From Amphiduros pacificus (Eukaryota > Annelida > Polychaeta > Phyllodocida > Hesionidae), in assembly GCA_949316495.1 (NCBI GenBank), contig OX439010.1, forward strand, positions 2,795,001-2,859,000: a DNA stretch of 64,000 nt, written 5' to 3'. Below are positions 21,920 to 39,259 of the stretch, piece by piece (the first letter of the stretch is position 1; every line of letters starts with the position of its first letter). Below the pieces are notes generated by a model. The model did not search any database and had not been told where the DNA came from. It saw only the letters and a program-made list of their open reading frames with translations. The translations under genes and the position numbers were made by a program.

Positions 21920-22959
21920 CTCTCACTGAAAGGAGTCCGGAAATTAGTGAAAAAATCTGCAAAGAAGTCATGCGAGCTCGACCTTCTACCCGCTTGGCTA
22001 CTATCGGACGTTTTAGATAACCCCCTACCCATCATTGCCGTGATCATAAATAAATCACTAATGGAATCGTCAGTACTAGAAAATATGAAAATTGCTATTA
22101 TAATAAAGCCTCTCCTGAAAAAACTTGGTCCAGAACTAATTGAGAAAAACTATAGACCGGTATCGAAATCAGTACTTCCACTGGTAGGATTACTCGGTGA
22201 TGCTAATATATTGCCCTCAACATCAGTGATTGACTTGGGCATAACTATAGACAATCGGGTGGACATGAAGGCACAAATGAAGATCAACGATGGCAAAAAA
22301 GATGTGCAAAATGGGTCACTATCATATCAGAAATCTATCCTCTATCAGACACTGTCTAGACGAAAAGACAGCAACTACTTTGACTCATGCATTTGTCACG
22401 TCTACTTTAGATTATGGAGATGGTTTCCTGGCAGGTCTCCCAAAATCAGGAATCAAAAACTACAATATGTACAGAACTCTGCAGCACGTGTTATGGGAAA
22501 AATCAGGAAATTCGATCATATTTGCATAAATATGCATGAATCACATTGGCTGCCTGTACATGCTAGAATTGAGTTTAAAATTCTCTTGATGACCTGGAAG
22601 GCACCTTCTTACCTACGTGATTTATTGACAATAAAATGTGGAGAAAGAAATCTTAGATCTAATGATGGCACCTACCTTTGCAATCCAATGACAATAGGGG
22701 ATGGAGCCTTCTCCGCAACTGGACGAGACCATGGAATGAGCTTCCCTGAAAGATGAAAAGCTCCTAGGAATGACACTCAAGACTGCCAGAATATTAGAAA
22801 CTAGGAATGACAGACAAATCTAATTCCCACTTTGTGAACCTCAAACAGTTGATAGGATTCCACCTGCATCTGTGCAACAGACATATAAACGTTAAGTATC
22901 TGCACCACTGAGGTGATATAATGTCTAGAATGAAACTTATCACCAGGACTCAATCTTTC

Positions 22960-23045
22960 TGCAGTTACTTAGGATCTTTCTTTTGTATTATCACTAAGAC
23001 ATAATACTCTTAAGTCGCATCCTTTGATAATCAGTCATAGAGTAA
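22960..23045 (-). mobile_element. SINE-C remnant
   Basis: Degenerate match to the SINE-C body ('CTTAGGATCTTTCTTTTG', 'GATAATCAGTCATAGAG'). The head is lost. Confidence 0.45.
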
Positions 23046-23049
23046 TGGC

Positions 23050-23312
23050 ATAAGTGAGTTTGTTTTTGTTTGTTTGACATCACTTTCAACATTATTTCAT
23101 TCATTTCATGATGAGACCTACATATGGACTTCCATGAATCGTCATGTCGCAGGTCTTTGACATGACAACCCACCGATCACAAATTTACAAGGACAACAGG
23201 TTAACACTTTGGCACAGGTCTCAACTCATGTGTGAAATTGTATCATGATTCAATCTCGTCACAATAGGGGATCGAACCCACGACCTTCAGATCACCACAG
23301 AGGAACTGGTGC
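23050..23312 (-). mobile_element. SINE-A copy lacking most of its tRNA head
   Basis: Tail (TTTGTTTTTGTTTGTTTG), body and B-box region ('GGGGATCGAACCCACGACC') are present. It ends at 'CACAGAGGAACTGGTGCT' without the A box, so it is truncated at the tRNA side. Confidence 0.85.
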
Positions 23313-23710
23313 TCGTGATTTGTCATAATTGGAAAAATATTCCAGGAATTGTATCCAGAAACCCATCACTAAAATCGTCTAATGATTTCTGTTTGTTTGG
23401 GGTTTTACATCACTTTCAACATCATTTCGTGATGAGACCTACTTGTAGCAGATATAGTGCTGATTCACTGAATTGTCATGCCGCAGGTCCTTGACATCAC
23501 AACCCACCCGGTCACAAATTTACAAGGACAACTGGTTAACCCTTTAGGCACGGGCCTCAGCTCATATGGGAAATTGTATCATGAGTTCAATTTCCCGGGG
23601 ATCGAACCCACAACCTTTGAATCACCACAGAGGAATTTGCCAGAGCCTCCACATGCCAGATTTACCTATGCCAGGTCCCACCTATCTCAATAAGCTGCGA
23701 CCTACAAATA

Positions 23711-24470
23711 GTGAACTCACACACATATCTCAACCTATACATGGAAGATCTAAGCAGCCATCATGAAACAGGTCAGCTAAATGTGATTACTACCCCGAAA
23801 GATGTACTATCTCCCCCAACTTCGGAGGTGGTCACTTCGCCTACAGACCACACACTACTCGAGCAGGCCAGAAAGGACTGGACGGCAAACATAACAAAAA
23901 TCCTCGTCCCATCAAATGACTTCACAAATGACCTCATTGAGTTCTGGGAATCTGGTGAGGACAGTGCCATCGGATGAGGACACCCCATTAGGAGAAGGAC
24001 CATCGGGCATTGATTTCAAAGATAAAGAATACCAAAATGAGAAAGTTACCACAGTTATACCCACTGGAACAGCTTCAAAACTAATTGGAGTCGGGGGATG
24101 GGCTATAAGGAAAATGTCAGAACTTTCTGGAACTCGCATGACAAAACTTGATGCCGGCAGAGAAGGGAAAATAGAAAGAATGAGATTAACGGGAACCCCA
24201 CTAGGTATTGCTCGTTCTCCAGTTGAGATGAGAAAAGCCATACGGGAAATAATCCCTGAGACGACTCCGAACAAAGAGATATGTATATATCATGCACAGG
24301 GTAAATGTAAGAACAGGTACCGGTGCCAGTACTTGCACTCAGGACAGACCCAAGATTACCAACACCAGGAGGCGGGACCAGCACCTACCTACAGGAACCG
24401 CGACCCCAGACCATCCACTCCTCATAGCCCGGTGAAACTAATCAAGGCACGAAAAACAAAAAAGTTTTGA
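23711..24470 (+). CDS. LINE E ORF1: KH domain plus CCCH zinc finger
   Basis: Two overlapping frames: 23711-23977 (acidic N-terminal part, LLEQARKDWTANITKILVPS) and 23916-24470, with a frame change near 23940-23975. The second frame holds a type I KH domain at about 24040-24250, with VTTVIPTGTASKLIG, the GVGG loop in LIGVGGWAIRKM, SELSGTRMTKLD and VEMRKAIREI. A CCCH finger follows at about 24280-24345 (CIYHAQGKCKNRYRCQYLH, C-x7-C-x5-C-x3-H) and then a basic tail (KLIKARKTKKF). Both are RNA-binding folds, fitting an ORF1 RNP role. Usual LINE ORF1 domains (RRM, CCHC, PHD, esterase) are absent. Confidence 0.8.
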
Positions 24471-24557
24471 CATTTATACAATCAGTGGAGAGAACATTCA
24501 ATAATTTGCAACAAAAAAGCTTGTGTTAAGAAAAATATCCATGCGGACATCGAAAGT

Positions 24558-25166
24558 ATGTTTATAAAAAATCTGTATCATATATGTGAACTTAGTGTAA
24601 TATCAAGTGGAATAAAAACAATCCTTGAACAAATTGTGTGTTTGTATGCCTACCTACCATGTACATGTTTTCCAAAATGTATGATTATCATAAACTCTAG
24701 AAATATACCACATGAATACACTAAAATTCATGAATTATGGATCTCTATGCTTTTCAGCCCCTTTACGACCATAAAAAAATACCCAAATATTTTGATAATC
24801 CTAGAAAATGAACATTGCAGAATATCTCTCCTCGAAAACAAAACCAGAAATATATTTTTAAATAAACAACATACAAATGGGCACGAGGGGCCTTTATCAT
24901 ACTCGTTTTTAAATATACGGCCCTATAACTTATGGAACATAGATAGGAGCAAAATTATAAATTTGGAAAATATTAAAGGTAAAAAAGTGAACCATTATTA
25001 CGATTTTACTATGTCAACAAACGAAAATACTACGTCTACACACTTTTACTACAAATGTACTAAATATAGCTCACCCGTACCTAAAAATAGACCCGGCCAA
25101 TTCTTACTTAATGAAAATCCTCCACTGAAGGTTAAGGAGGTGCCTATAAATAGACTGGGTAAATAG
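24558..25166 (+). CDS. LINE E intermediate ORF, 202 codons, unknown function
   Basis: An uninterrupted frame between ORF1 and ORF2. It has no recognisable domain. The N-terminal third is hydrophobic and Cys-containing (LCAYLPCTC-like context), and the C-terminal end is Pro/Lys-rich (NENPPLKVKEVPINRLGK). The length is notable for 60%-plus AT DNA, but the frame may be open by chance. No counterpart was seen in LINEs A or B, which lack this part. Confidence 0.3.
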   Translation: MFIKNLYHICELSVISSGIKTILEQIVCLYAYLPCTCFPKCMIIINSRNIPHEYTKIHELWISMLFSPFTTIKKYPNILIILENEHCRISLLENKTRNIFLNKQHTNGHEGPLSYSFLNIRPYNLWNIDRSKIINLENIKGKKVNHYYDFTMSTNENTTSTHFYYKCTKYSSPVPKNRPGQFLLNENPPLKVKEVPINRLGK

Positions 25167-25419
25167 GAATCACAAAGTGACGTTACATCACGTGACAACC
25201 ACGAACACGCCGACTCTACAAACTCAAACGGGTGGTGTACGCAGGGAAGCATAAACTCGACTCGAAAACGACTTGCTGCAATTTCTAAACAACATAATCA
25301 CACAGTAACCTTTAAAAAACGTCTTTAATCGAAACCCGGCACGAGAATAATTATCTTGAAGATAACACAAGGATCAGAAACTTCGAATCGATCAGGCCAT
25401 CGACACGCCCACTGACCAC

Positions 25420-28121
25420 ATGATTGGCTGCTCCGCGAAGGACGCATATTATGGTATGGGGGAACACCCCATAAATGACGACCAAAGTTCATTCATAGAC
25501 AAAAAAGGAATCCCCTTGAGACCACATCTTAATGATCGTTCAAAAGAACATAAAAATGATTCGCATCTTCGCATAAATAAAAACAATGGCAGACTGTTGG
25601 TGGGATCTTGTAATGCACAATCATTACCCTCAAAGGTGCTATGGATAAAAGACTATTTTAGAGAAAATAAAATGAATGCACTGTTCATAACTAAGAGCTG
25701 GCTGCATAATATTGGAGATGAAAGGACTATAAATAATCTAAAAGGAGATCACTTGGAGCTATTAACAAGCCCCAGGGTAGGACGCTCTGGGGGCGGAATT
25801 GCTCTGCTACATGATCGAGAGCTAGATTTCACTCATAATAAAATGGAGCAACCCTCTGTAAAAACGATGGAACTCATGGAAATATCACTTAAACAAAAAA
25901 GCAAGAAGATAACGTTTGTAGTTATCTATCGCCCTGAACCACCAAAGAAAAATAAATACACCTATTCGGAATTCTATGAAGAATTCACCCAGATAGCCGC
26001 ACACTATTGTGCCATGACCCATGAAGTCATATTCTTAGGTGACTATAATTTCCATATGAACAAACCAAACAGGCCAGACGTAATAAAGTTTAATGATATC
26101 CTATCTACGTTTGATATTAAGCAATGGGTGGAGGAACCGACCCATAGACTGGGAAATACACTAGACCCGATCATGACCTATAAGGGAAATAGGTCTTTGG
26201 TAGATCACCAAGTTGATGAGTACATATCTGATCATAAACTTATAAAAATATGGATTGATATTATACCACCGAAACTTCCTAAAAAAAGAATCAAATACAG
26301 AAATATGAAAGGCATGGACATAGAATCCCTCAGAAATGATCTAAAGGCTCTACTGACAAATGAGGAAGAATGGACTAAATTAACATTAACCGACTTAACA
26401 AAATATTATGATAATAAACTTACTGAACTTATGGATAAACACGCTCCATGGAAAATCTTGGACGTCTCTCAACGTAAACCAGTCCCATGGATGAATGACG
26501 ATATAAGAAAAGAGAGATCTCTCAAAAGATATCTCAAGATACTACTCCCCACTCCCTGAATTCCTTCAGGAAATTAACAACGGATGAAGTGCGAAAACTA
26601 GTGAAAAAAGCAGCTAAAAAGTCCTGCGAATTAGACCCTATTCCTACTTGGCTATTACATGAACTAATGGAGGATCTCCTGCCATTAATCACAGCTATTA
26701 TAAACAAATCCCTAAATGATGCAACCGTACCCGAAGATATGAAACTTGCAATCATAAAACCACTATTGAAGAAATTAGGACTGGAATTAATTGAGAGTAA
26801 TTATAGACCGGTATCTAACCTAAGTTATGTCTCGAAGTTAACTGAAAGGGCCGTTGCGGAACAATTAGTACCCCACCTAGTGGAAAATAATCTAACTGAT
26901 AAATTCCAATCGGCATAAAAGGAACACCATAGTACTGAAACAGCATTACTTAGAATACACAATGACATCCTAATGGAACTGGATAAGAAAAAATTGGTAA
27001 TTTTATTATTACTAAACCTATCTGCGGCGTTTGACACCATTGACCACAAAATACTACTGAACCGATTAGATGAGAGATGTAAAGTAAGAGGAAATGCCCT
27101 AGTCTGGATCAAATCTTACCTCCATAATAGGAAACAATGTGTTAAGGTGGGTAACCACAGATCGGACCATATTCAGATTAAATACGGAGTCCCACAGGGA
27201 TCGGTCCTAGGACCAATCCTTTTCACGATCTATATGTCACCACTCTCTGAAATCCTAAAAAAATATGGACTAGATTACCATATCTACGCGGACAACACCC
27301 AGATCTACATCCCCATAGATTACACCTCTAATACAAGTTCAATACTAAGCAAAAATAAATTGGAAAAATGTGTAAGTGAGGTTAGAACTTTTTTAATTCA
27401 AAATAAAATGAAAATAAATGACAGAAAAACGGAAATGCTAATATGCTCCAACAAATATAATAAACCTAAAAACTCTGAGAAAATTAGAGTAGGTGATACT
27501 GATATCACACCTAGTAGTACTGTGATAAGCCTTGGAATCACGCTAGACTCCAGTCTAGATATGAAAGCACAAGTTAAAAAAATGGGTAAAAAGGGTTAGT
27601 ACCACATTAGAAATATCGCAGCAATAAGGCAATGTCTGGATGCCTTCGTCACGTCAATGTTGGACTATGGAAATGGACTTCTTGCTGGACTTCCACAAAC
27701 GGAAATAAAGAAGCTACAGTACGTCCAGAACTCAGCCGCCCGAGTGGTAGGAAAAATACGGAAATTTGATCACAGATCAGATAAACTGAGGGAACTCCAT
27801 TGGCTCCCAGTGCATGCAAGAATTAAGTTCAAAATTCTGCTCACCACCTGGAAGGCACTAAATGGTAAGGCACCCCCTTACCTACGGGACCTCTTATATA
27901 TCAAACATGGTACAAGGGACCTTAGATCAAATGATGGCTCATACCTATCTATTCCCCAAACCCGCCTCAAGACAATAGGTGGTAGGGTTTTTGCCTTTAT
28001 TGGACCCAAACTATGGAATGATTTGCCTTATAAGATTAGGTCTATTACCACTCTTGCAGGCTTTAAGAGTGGATTGAAGACTCATCTCTTAAAAAAATAT
28101 GTCCTGCTTGAAGCGCTATGA
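25420..28121 (+). CDS. LINE E ORF2: AP endonuclease plus reverse transcriptase (decayed)
   Basis: Endonuclease at 25600-26260: LLVGSCNAQSLPSK, ALFITKSWLHNIGDE, GRSGGGIALLHDRE, FVVIYRPEPPKK, FLGDYNFHMNKP, EPTHRLGNTLD, ISDHKLIKI. RT from 26589: KKSCELDPIPTWLL, NYRPVSNLSYVSKLTE, LSAAFDTIDHKILLNRL, GVPQGSVLGPILF, then YADNTQIY, where the second catalytic Asp is Asn. C-terminal WLPVHARIKFKILLTTWKA. Breaks: between 26559 and 26589 (a deletion relative to other copies), a stop at 26916-26918, and one near 27597. It cannot now be active. Confidence 0.9.
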
Positions 28122-28240
28122 ACAGACTTGTCTGGTATCAGCGCTATATAAGTTTTATTATTATTATTATTATTATTATTACTAATAAGCTGGCGCTCTA
28201 ACCAACTGCGCCACAACCTGTGGCCTATCATCTAATGATT

Positions 28241-29277
28241 AATAACACAGGACTAAACCTGTTATCTGATTTTATTCATAAAGCTCTTCAGTTGCCTTAA
28301 TTAATCAAATGTGAAATTTACAGGCAGTGTGGAATACATCATGCCATTTCATCTACCAGATTAATGTCTGCAGTGAAAGAAAATGTCAAATAAACTAGGA
28401 AAATCAATGATTTCATTGGATACCATGTGGTAAATTTGTCACAAAAGGTAATATGATAATCTGTGGAGTTAACAATAATAGACATGGCTACAGCCAGAAT
28501 ATCAAATATAATATGCATTGCACTGCAATTGCTACATTTAAAATAACCTAAATACCAAAAACAAAAAGTATTTATATAATCTATTGTTTGCCTTGCAAAG
28601 CATCACGTGCCATTTCTTCCCAGATTGTTATTGGCTTCATTGTAAATTAAGTTTCCATGGAGATGAACACGATAGAGGCTGGCGATTTATCCGCCAGTGA
28701 AGGCGGCAGTCCGCTAAGTTTGAGACTGCAGCCTGGAATGTTCCAAAAGTATTGACATCATGCGAGTTTAACCCTAGTGGGGAATCTTTTTCAGTACCTC
28801 AACAATCAATTAATAAAACCAAACTAACACTGAGTAGCCCTGAGAGGCCAGTCAGACTAGGAGAAAAGATTTTGTTTCTCAATGTCTCCTGAATCTATTT
28901 TTTGAGATAAGGCCCCATCATAAGAAAAAACAACTTCCAGGTGCAGCTGGGACCCATGACAATGTATATTATTACCACAGAAAAAGCTACAGGTCTTTCA
29001 ACCGATGTATGTTAAGCATAATATATTGATGCATAAACTAGGTACCCCGATCCAACAAGTATTCACATTTGTCCAGTACACACTGCAAATACACAACAGT
29101 ATACAAAAGTCTTAATATGCAAATGGTAGTATCACAGTAGATTTATTACATTCTTACATATTAACAATGATTGATCTTCTGAGTTTTATAAGTTTTAAGT
29201 TTATACAATTACTAAGAAGGCTGTCTTTAGAGCAGATCAACCCAGACTTTTAACAAGATAGGACATATTATCACAGG
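28241..29277. other. Gene-free stretch downstream of NUDT12
   Basis: No coding or repeat structure recognised; the high-coordinate end probably includes the NUDT12 3' UTR. Confidence 0.4.
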
Positions 29278-29477
29278 CTTTCTTCAGACTGGAGGACATA
29301 TTAATCCAGGCTGTCTACAGACTGGAGGACATATTAATCCAGGCTGTCTACAGACTTGAGAACATATTAATCCAGACTGTCTACAGACTGGAGAACATAT
29401 TAATCCAGACTGTCTACAGACTGGAGGATATATCAATCCAGACTGTCCACAACTTGGAGGCCATATTATCTCGGACA

Positions 29478-35395
<5,918 letters not shown>

Positions 35396-35459
35396 CGTCA
35401 CTAAAAAAAATCCAAACCTATGTACTAATCTAGAAAATTCAAATCTTGTAACTTGATTA

Positions 35460-35765
35460 GATTTGTCTCTGTCAATGACTCACTCTAAAGGCTATATCAA
35501 GTCAGATATAAGCCTGTCATCAGGACTCAATGCCCGACTCCTTACAAAGAGTGACTAAGGATTTTTCTTTTGCAATGGCACATTGACATGTTAACGTAAA
35601 CCACAGCCTTTATCAATTGGTCATGGAGCACTGGCTGGAGTGAGAAACATCTCAGTAGCAGATATCTACCTTTCTCGACCTTGGGGAATGACCAAAATTC
35701 TTGTCCCAACTGGGATTCGATCCCCGGACCTTTAGCATGGGAAACAGACGTCTCACCAACTTAAT
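35460..35765 (-). mobile_element. SINE-C copy
   Basis: B box region 'GGGATCGAATCCCAGTTGG' on the minus strand, body 'CGAGAAAGGTAGATATC' and 'TCCATGACCAATTGATAAAG'. It lies just upstream of the NUDT12 start codon exon, in the presumed 5' UTR intron. Confidence 0.75.
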
Positions 35766-35769
35766 CATA

Positions 35770-36250
35770 TTTCATCCCCTTTGTATACCAAATCACTATT
35801 TAACCCCTAAGGGACTAGGCTATCTAAAATTTGTTGATTGGCGGGACTAACCAATTTTTGGCTGGACTAGTGTATCCACATGCTAAATTTATAAAATTTA
35901 TAATCATGGTTACTAAATTTGCTTAATGAAGTGCTGGGGTCAAAAGTTCATGATCCAGTCAGTCTGACGTCATTATCATGATTACATTGTAACAAGTTGC
36001 AGCCCTTCAGAATGTTACAAATGACGTCATCAAGTCAGAACAATGGGGACGTCAACGTCCCCCCCGTCCGTTACCGGTGGAGGACGTTGCCGTCCTTCCA
36101 GTCCATTAGGGGTTAATATTATAAATCAATGTACATGGAGATTCAATTCAATTAACAGCTGATAAACACATTGTCATTGATACAATAAACATGAATCAAT
36201 CTTCATGATCTTTGTAAAATGATCAGTTGAAATTTTATTAAATGCACATA
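35770..36250. other. Gene-free stretch
   Basis: It contains a GC-rich patch (36050-36110, 'GTCCGTTACCGGTGGAGGAC') of unknown nature; otherwise nothing recognised. Confidence 0.4.
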
Positions 36251-36254
36251 TGCA

Positions 36255-38775
36255 ATAATTGTATATCAGTGTCTTTATAGGTCTCAGACATTTATTCGAC
36301 TGGAAAAATGAAATTTCACCACCTGACCTTGGGCATCCAGCCTCCAAGTTTGTTGAGCACCTAAGAGACCTATTCCTCTTTCAACATGTCATCGAACCCA
36401 CTCACTACAGAGGAAACCAGACACCAAACACTCTGGATCTGATCTTGTCAAATGAAGAGGGAATGGTGAGCAATCTGGAACATTTAGCGCCAATAGGAAC
36501 CAGTCACCATGTGCTTATCAATTTTCGTTTTAACTGCTATAGTTTAGATACCGGACTCTACAAGCCGAGGTATAAATACTTCAGTGGTGATTACGAAGGC
36601 ATGAGAGCTGCTGCACGCTCAACTGACTGGGAGTCACTCTTCTCAGATGATGTGGACAATACTTGGAGGGCCCTAAAGAATAGAGTGAAAGAGTTAATGA
36701 GTGTGTTTATTCCTAAGACGAAAGGCATCAAGGGTAAGAAGAAACCAGTATACCTTGACAACAGAGCTTTTGCAAAGATTAAGAAGAAAAGACACAGCTT
36801 CCAGCACTATCTTGAGACCAGAGAGGGACAGGATTATCTCGAGTACGTAAGGTTCAGAAACCAGGCCAAACGTGAGTGCCGGCGAGCTGAGAAGGACTTT
36901 GAGAAGAAAATAGCCCGAGAAGCAAAGAAGAACCCAAAAGCTTTCTTTAAATATGCAAGATCAATGATGAAGACCCGTACAAATGTTGCTAACCTCAAAC
37001 GAGGAGATGGCAGCACAGCAGACACTGACCAGGGGAAGGCAGATGTATTAAATGAATTTTTCACCTCAGTTTTCACAAAAGAAGATTTGGAACATATGCC
37101 CTCCTTTGAACAGAGACAGTTTGAAGCGGCCCTTGAGGAGGTAGAGTTTTCCGAGGAATGTGTCAAAGTAAAATTATCAAGGCTCAAGATCAATAAGACC
37201 CCAGGACCGGATGGGATGCACCCACGTGTGTTAAAGGAGCTCGCTGCAGAACTGGCCAAGCCATTCTCCAAGTTTTTCACTTTCTCTTTCCAGACAGGCA
37301 AACTTCCAAAAGACTGGAAGGTGGCTTTTGTAACGCCCATATTTAAGAAAGGTGATAGACAGTTACCGAATAATTATAGACCTGTCAGTTTAACCTCAAT
37401 TGTTTGTAAAGTACAAGAGTCAATTATAAGAGATTGTATTATTGAGCATATGAACACTAATGATCTTATGTCCTCATGTCAACACGGTTTTATTAGTGGT
37501 AAATCATGTCTTACTCAATTGTTAGCTGTTTTTGATATCTGGACTATAGTACTTGACTCGGGTGGCTGTCTTGATAATGTTTATCTTGACTTTGCCAAGG
37601 CTTTTGACAGTGTACCTCACAGCAGGCTTATGCTTAAATTGTCAGGCTATGGTATCCAAGGCAAATGTCATAACTGGATAAGAGATTTTTTGTTTAATAG
37701 GAAACAATGTGTTATTGTAAATGGGTCCCGATCACATAACAGTGATGTACTCAGTGGCATACCGCAGGGTAGTGTCTTAGGACCGGTTTTATTTATATTA
37801 TTTGTTAATGATTTACCAGATATTGTCCATTCGTATATACAAATGTTTGCTGATGACACAAAAATTTTCCACCAGATAAGGTCGACCGTTGATTGTGAAG
37901 AGCTTCAGAATGACCTCAGGAAATTAGAGGAGTGGTCAAGAGTATGGCTATTAAACTTCAATGCTGGCAAATGTAAGACAATGCATATTGGGGCAAAAAA
38001 TGGTAAACATAAATATTATATGTCTGATGGAAACAGTCCTGTAGAATTGTCAGAGACTTGCCTTGAGAAAGATCTGGGTGTCTATGTGGACCCTGAGTTA
38101 AAGTTTTCATCCCACTGCGAGAAAAAAGGTTAATGTTGCAAATAGATTGGTTGGCATGATCCGACGCTCCTACTCCCACCTGGACAGTACATCACTGAAA
38201 CTGTTGTTCATTGCTCTAGTCAGAGTTCATTTAGAATACTGTAACTCGGCATGTTCTCCAGTGTTACTAGGGGACGCTCGTTTACTAGAAAATGTACAGA
38301 GAAGAGCCACCAAGTTAGTTCCTGACCTTCGTGACCTGGAGTACGAACAGAGACTGGAGGCTCTCGACCTCCCCAGCCTGTTTTATCGTAGAGCCAGAGG
38401 GGACATGATCGAGGTATACAAACACCTCCACGACCACTACAATATAGACTGCAAATATCTACAGGCAGCAGGAACGTCAACAACAAAGGGACACAGCAGG
38501 AGACTTGTGAAGACAAGAGCTACCAAGGCAGTATGTGCTAACTTCTTCAGTGTGCGTGTCACAAACGCTTGGAACAGTCTCCCAGAATCTGTTGTAAATG
38601 CACCTAGCCTGAATGCCTTTAAAGCCAGACTCGATAAAGAGTGGTCAAGACTGAGGTTTACTCAGTCGCCAGTATATCATCAGTTTATGCCAGACAAAAT
38701 GCCAGAAGGAAAGGTTAACAAACTTACAAATGGTTATTAGCCAACACGTAAGAAGAGGATAAGTGTAAGTGTAAG
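36255..38775 (+). mobile_element. LINE D: CR1-type LINE, 5'-truncated, nearly intact RT
   Basis: It begins inside the endonuclease (HVIEPTHYRG, NTLDLILSNEEGMV, GTSHHVLINF). The RT is intact: KTPGPDGMHPRVLKEL, NYRPVSLTSIVCKVQES, LDFAKAFDSVPHSRL, GIPQGSVLGPVLFILFVNDL, FADDTKIF. The frame shifts near 38125-38147, in an A-run after SSHCEKK, then continues to 38740 with VRVHLEYCNSACSP and VRVTNAWNSLPESVVNAPSL. The 3' end is a short GTGTAA-type repeat at 38755-38775. It is the best-preserved RT here and probably recent. Confidence 0.9.
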
Positions 38776-39259
38776 TATTGAGTAGGACACCTGATTCCAG
38801 TTAGTTGATTTAGGTACAGTACTGAAGTGTAATTTGTGATGAACAAACATGCAAATTACACAAGTACGACTTACATAATACAGGTGCAAATATAAAACTA
38901 TACGTTAACACGGACTTACCTGTACTGCAAAAGAGCAAATCAAAAGTGATTAAACAACTGTACACTTTTAAAAAGGACTCTTAAAACGTATTCTCCCCCA
39001 AAACAGGTTAACTTCTGCCCTTTGGCCTTGATCGTATGAATTAATGCGTATAAACGGGTCAAATAAATAGACTGTATTCAATTGGTGGTGTTTTTCGTAT
39101 GTGACTGACACCCTATCGGTACTTAACCGTATTGTGAACTAAAAGTACGATAGGGTACATACCTAAACGACTGACACGTAGCGACTTCCTCACACACTTT
39201 ACAATTTGCACCGGTTGAGGAACAACATCTTGTACATTCTTCGTCAAAGATCTGCAGAA
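38776..39259 (+). promoter_or_regulatory. Presumed KRTCAP2 5' region
   Basis: This is the space between the LINE D end and the KRTCAP2 start codon. NUDT12 is transcribed the other way from at or beyond 35.4 kb, so a divergent promoter may have existed here and been separated by LINE D. No TATA box is evident, as is common for housekeeping genes. The call rests on position only. Confidence 0.3.

Larger units (their letters stand above)
15776..22790 (+). mobile_element. LINE B: old L2-like LINE, split by LINE C and a SINE
   Basis: The left part (15776-16280) is an endonuclease domain: ALFVTETWLHEQGDE, STMELMDASLQIKGKHITVV, YRPEPSEGN, FLGDYNFHVNKP, ending at FEVNQWVD. The right part resumes near 21256 with HRLGNTLDLIITFK, directly continuing the alignment to LINE E. 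It goes on through an RT remnant (KSAKKSCELDLLPAWLL, NYRPVSKSV) to a C-terminal HWLPVHARIEFKILLMTWKA near 22545-22605. The RT core between about 22170 and 22290 is deleted. LINE C (16281-21255) and SINE-A (21597-21919) sit inside it. Confidence 0.85.
23640..28179 (+). mobile_element. LINE E: full-length-size L2-like LINE with KH/CCCH ORF1
   Basis: Both ends are fixed by the interrupted SINE-A, giving about 4.54 kb. Order: short 5' leader, ORF1 (23711-24470), a 202-codon intermediate ORF (24558-25166), ORF2 (25420-28121), and a 3' end with AGCGCTATATAAG followed by (TTA)n at 28150-28179. The 3' end matches that of LINE A, and the ORF2 families match LINEs A and B. Confidence 0.92.
23388..28227 (-). 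mobile_element. SINE-A copy split by LINE E
   Basis: The SINE tail, body and B box occupy 23388-23639, ending 'CACCACAGAGGAA'. The rest of the head ('CTAATAAGCTGGCGCTCTAA', 'CAACTGCGCCAC') resumes at 28181-28227. The whole is flanked by a target-site duplication TCTAATGATT at 23378-23387 and 28231-28240, with matching bases further outward. LINE E fills the gap; about six SINE bases are missing at the junction. Confidence 0.92.
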
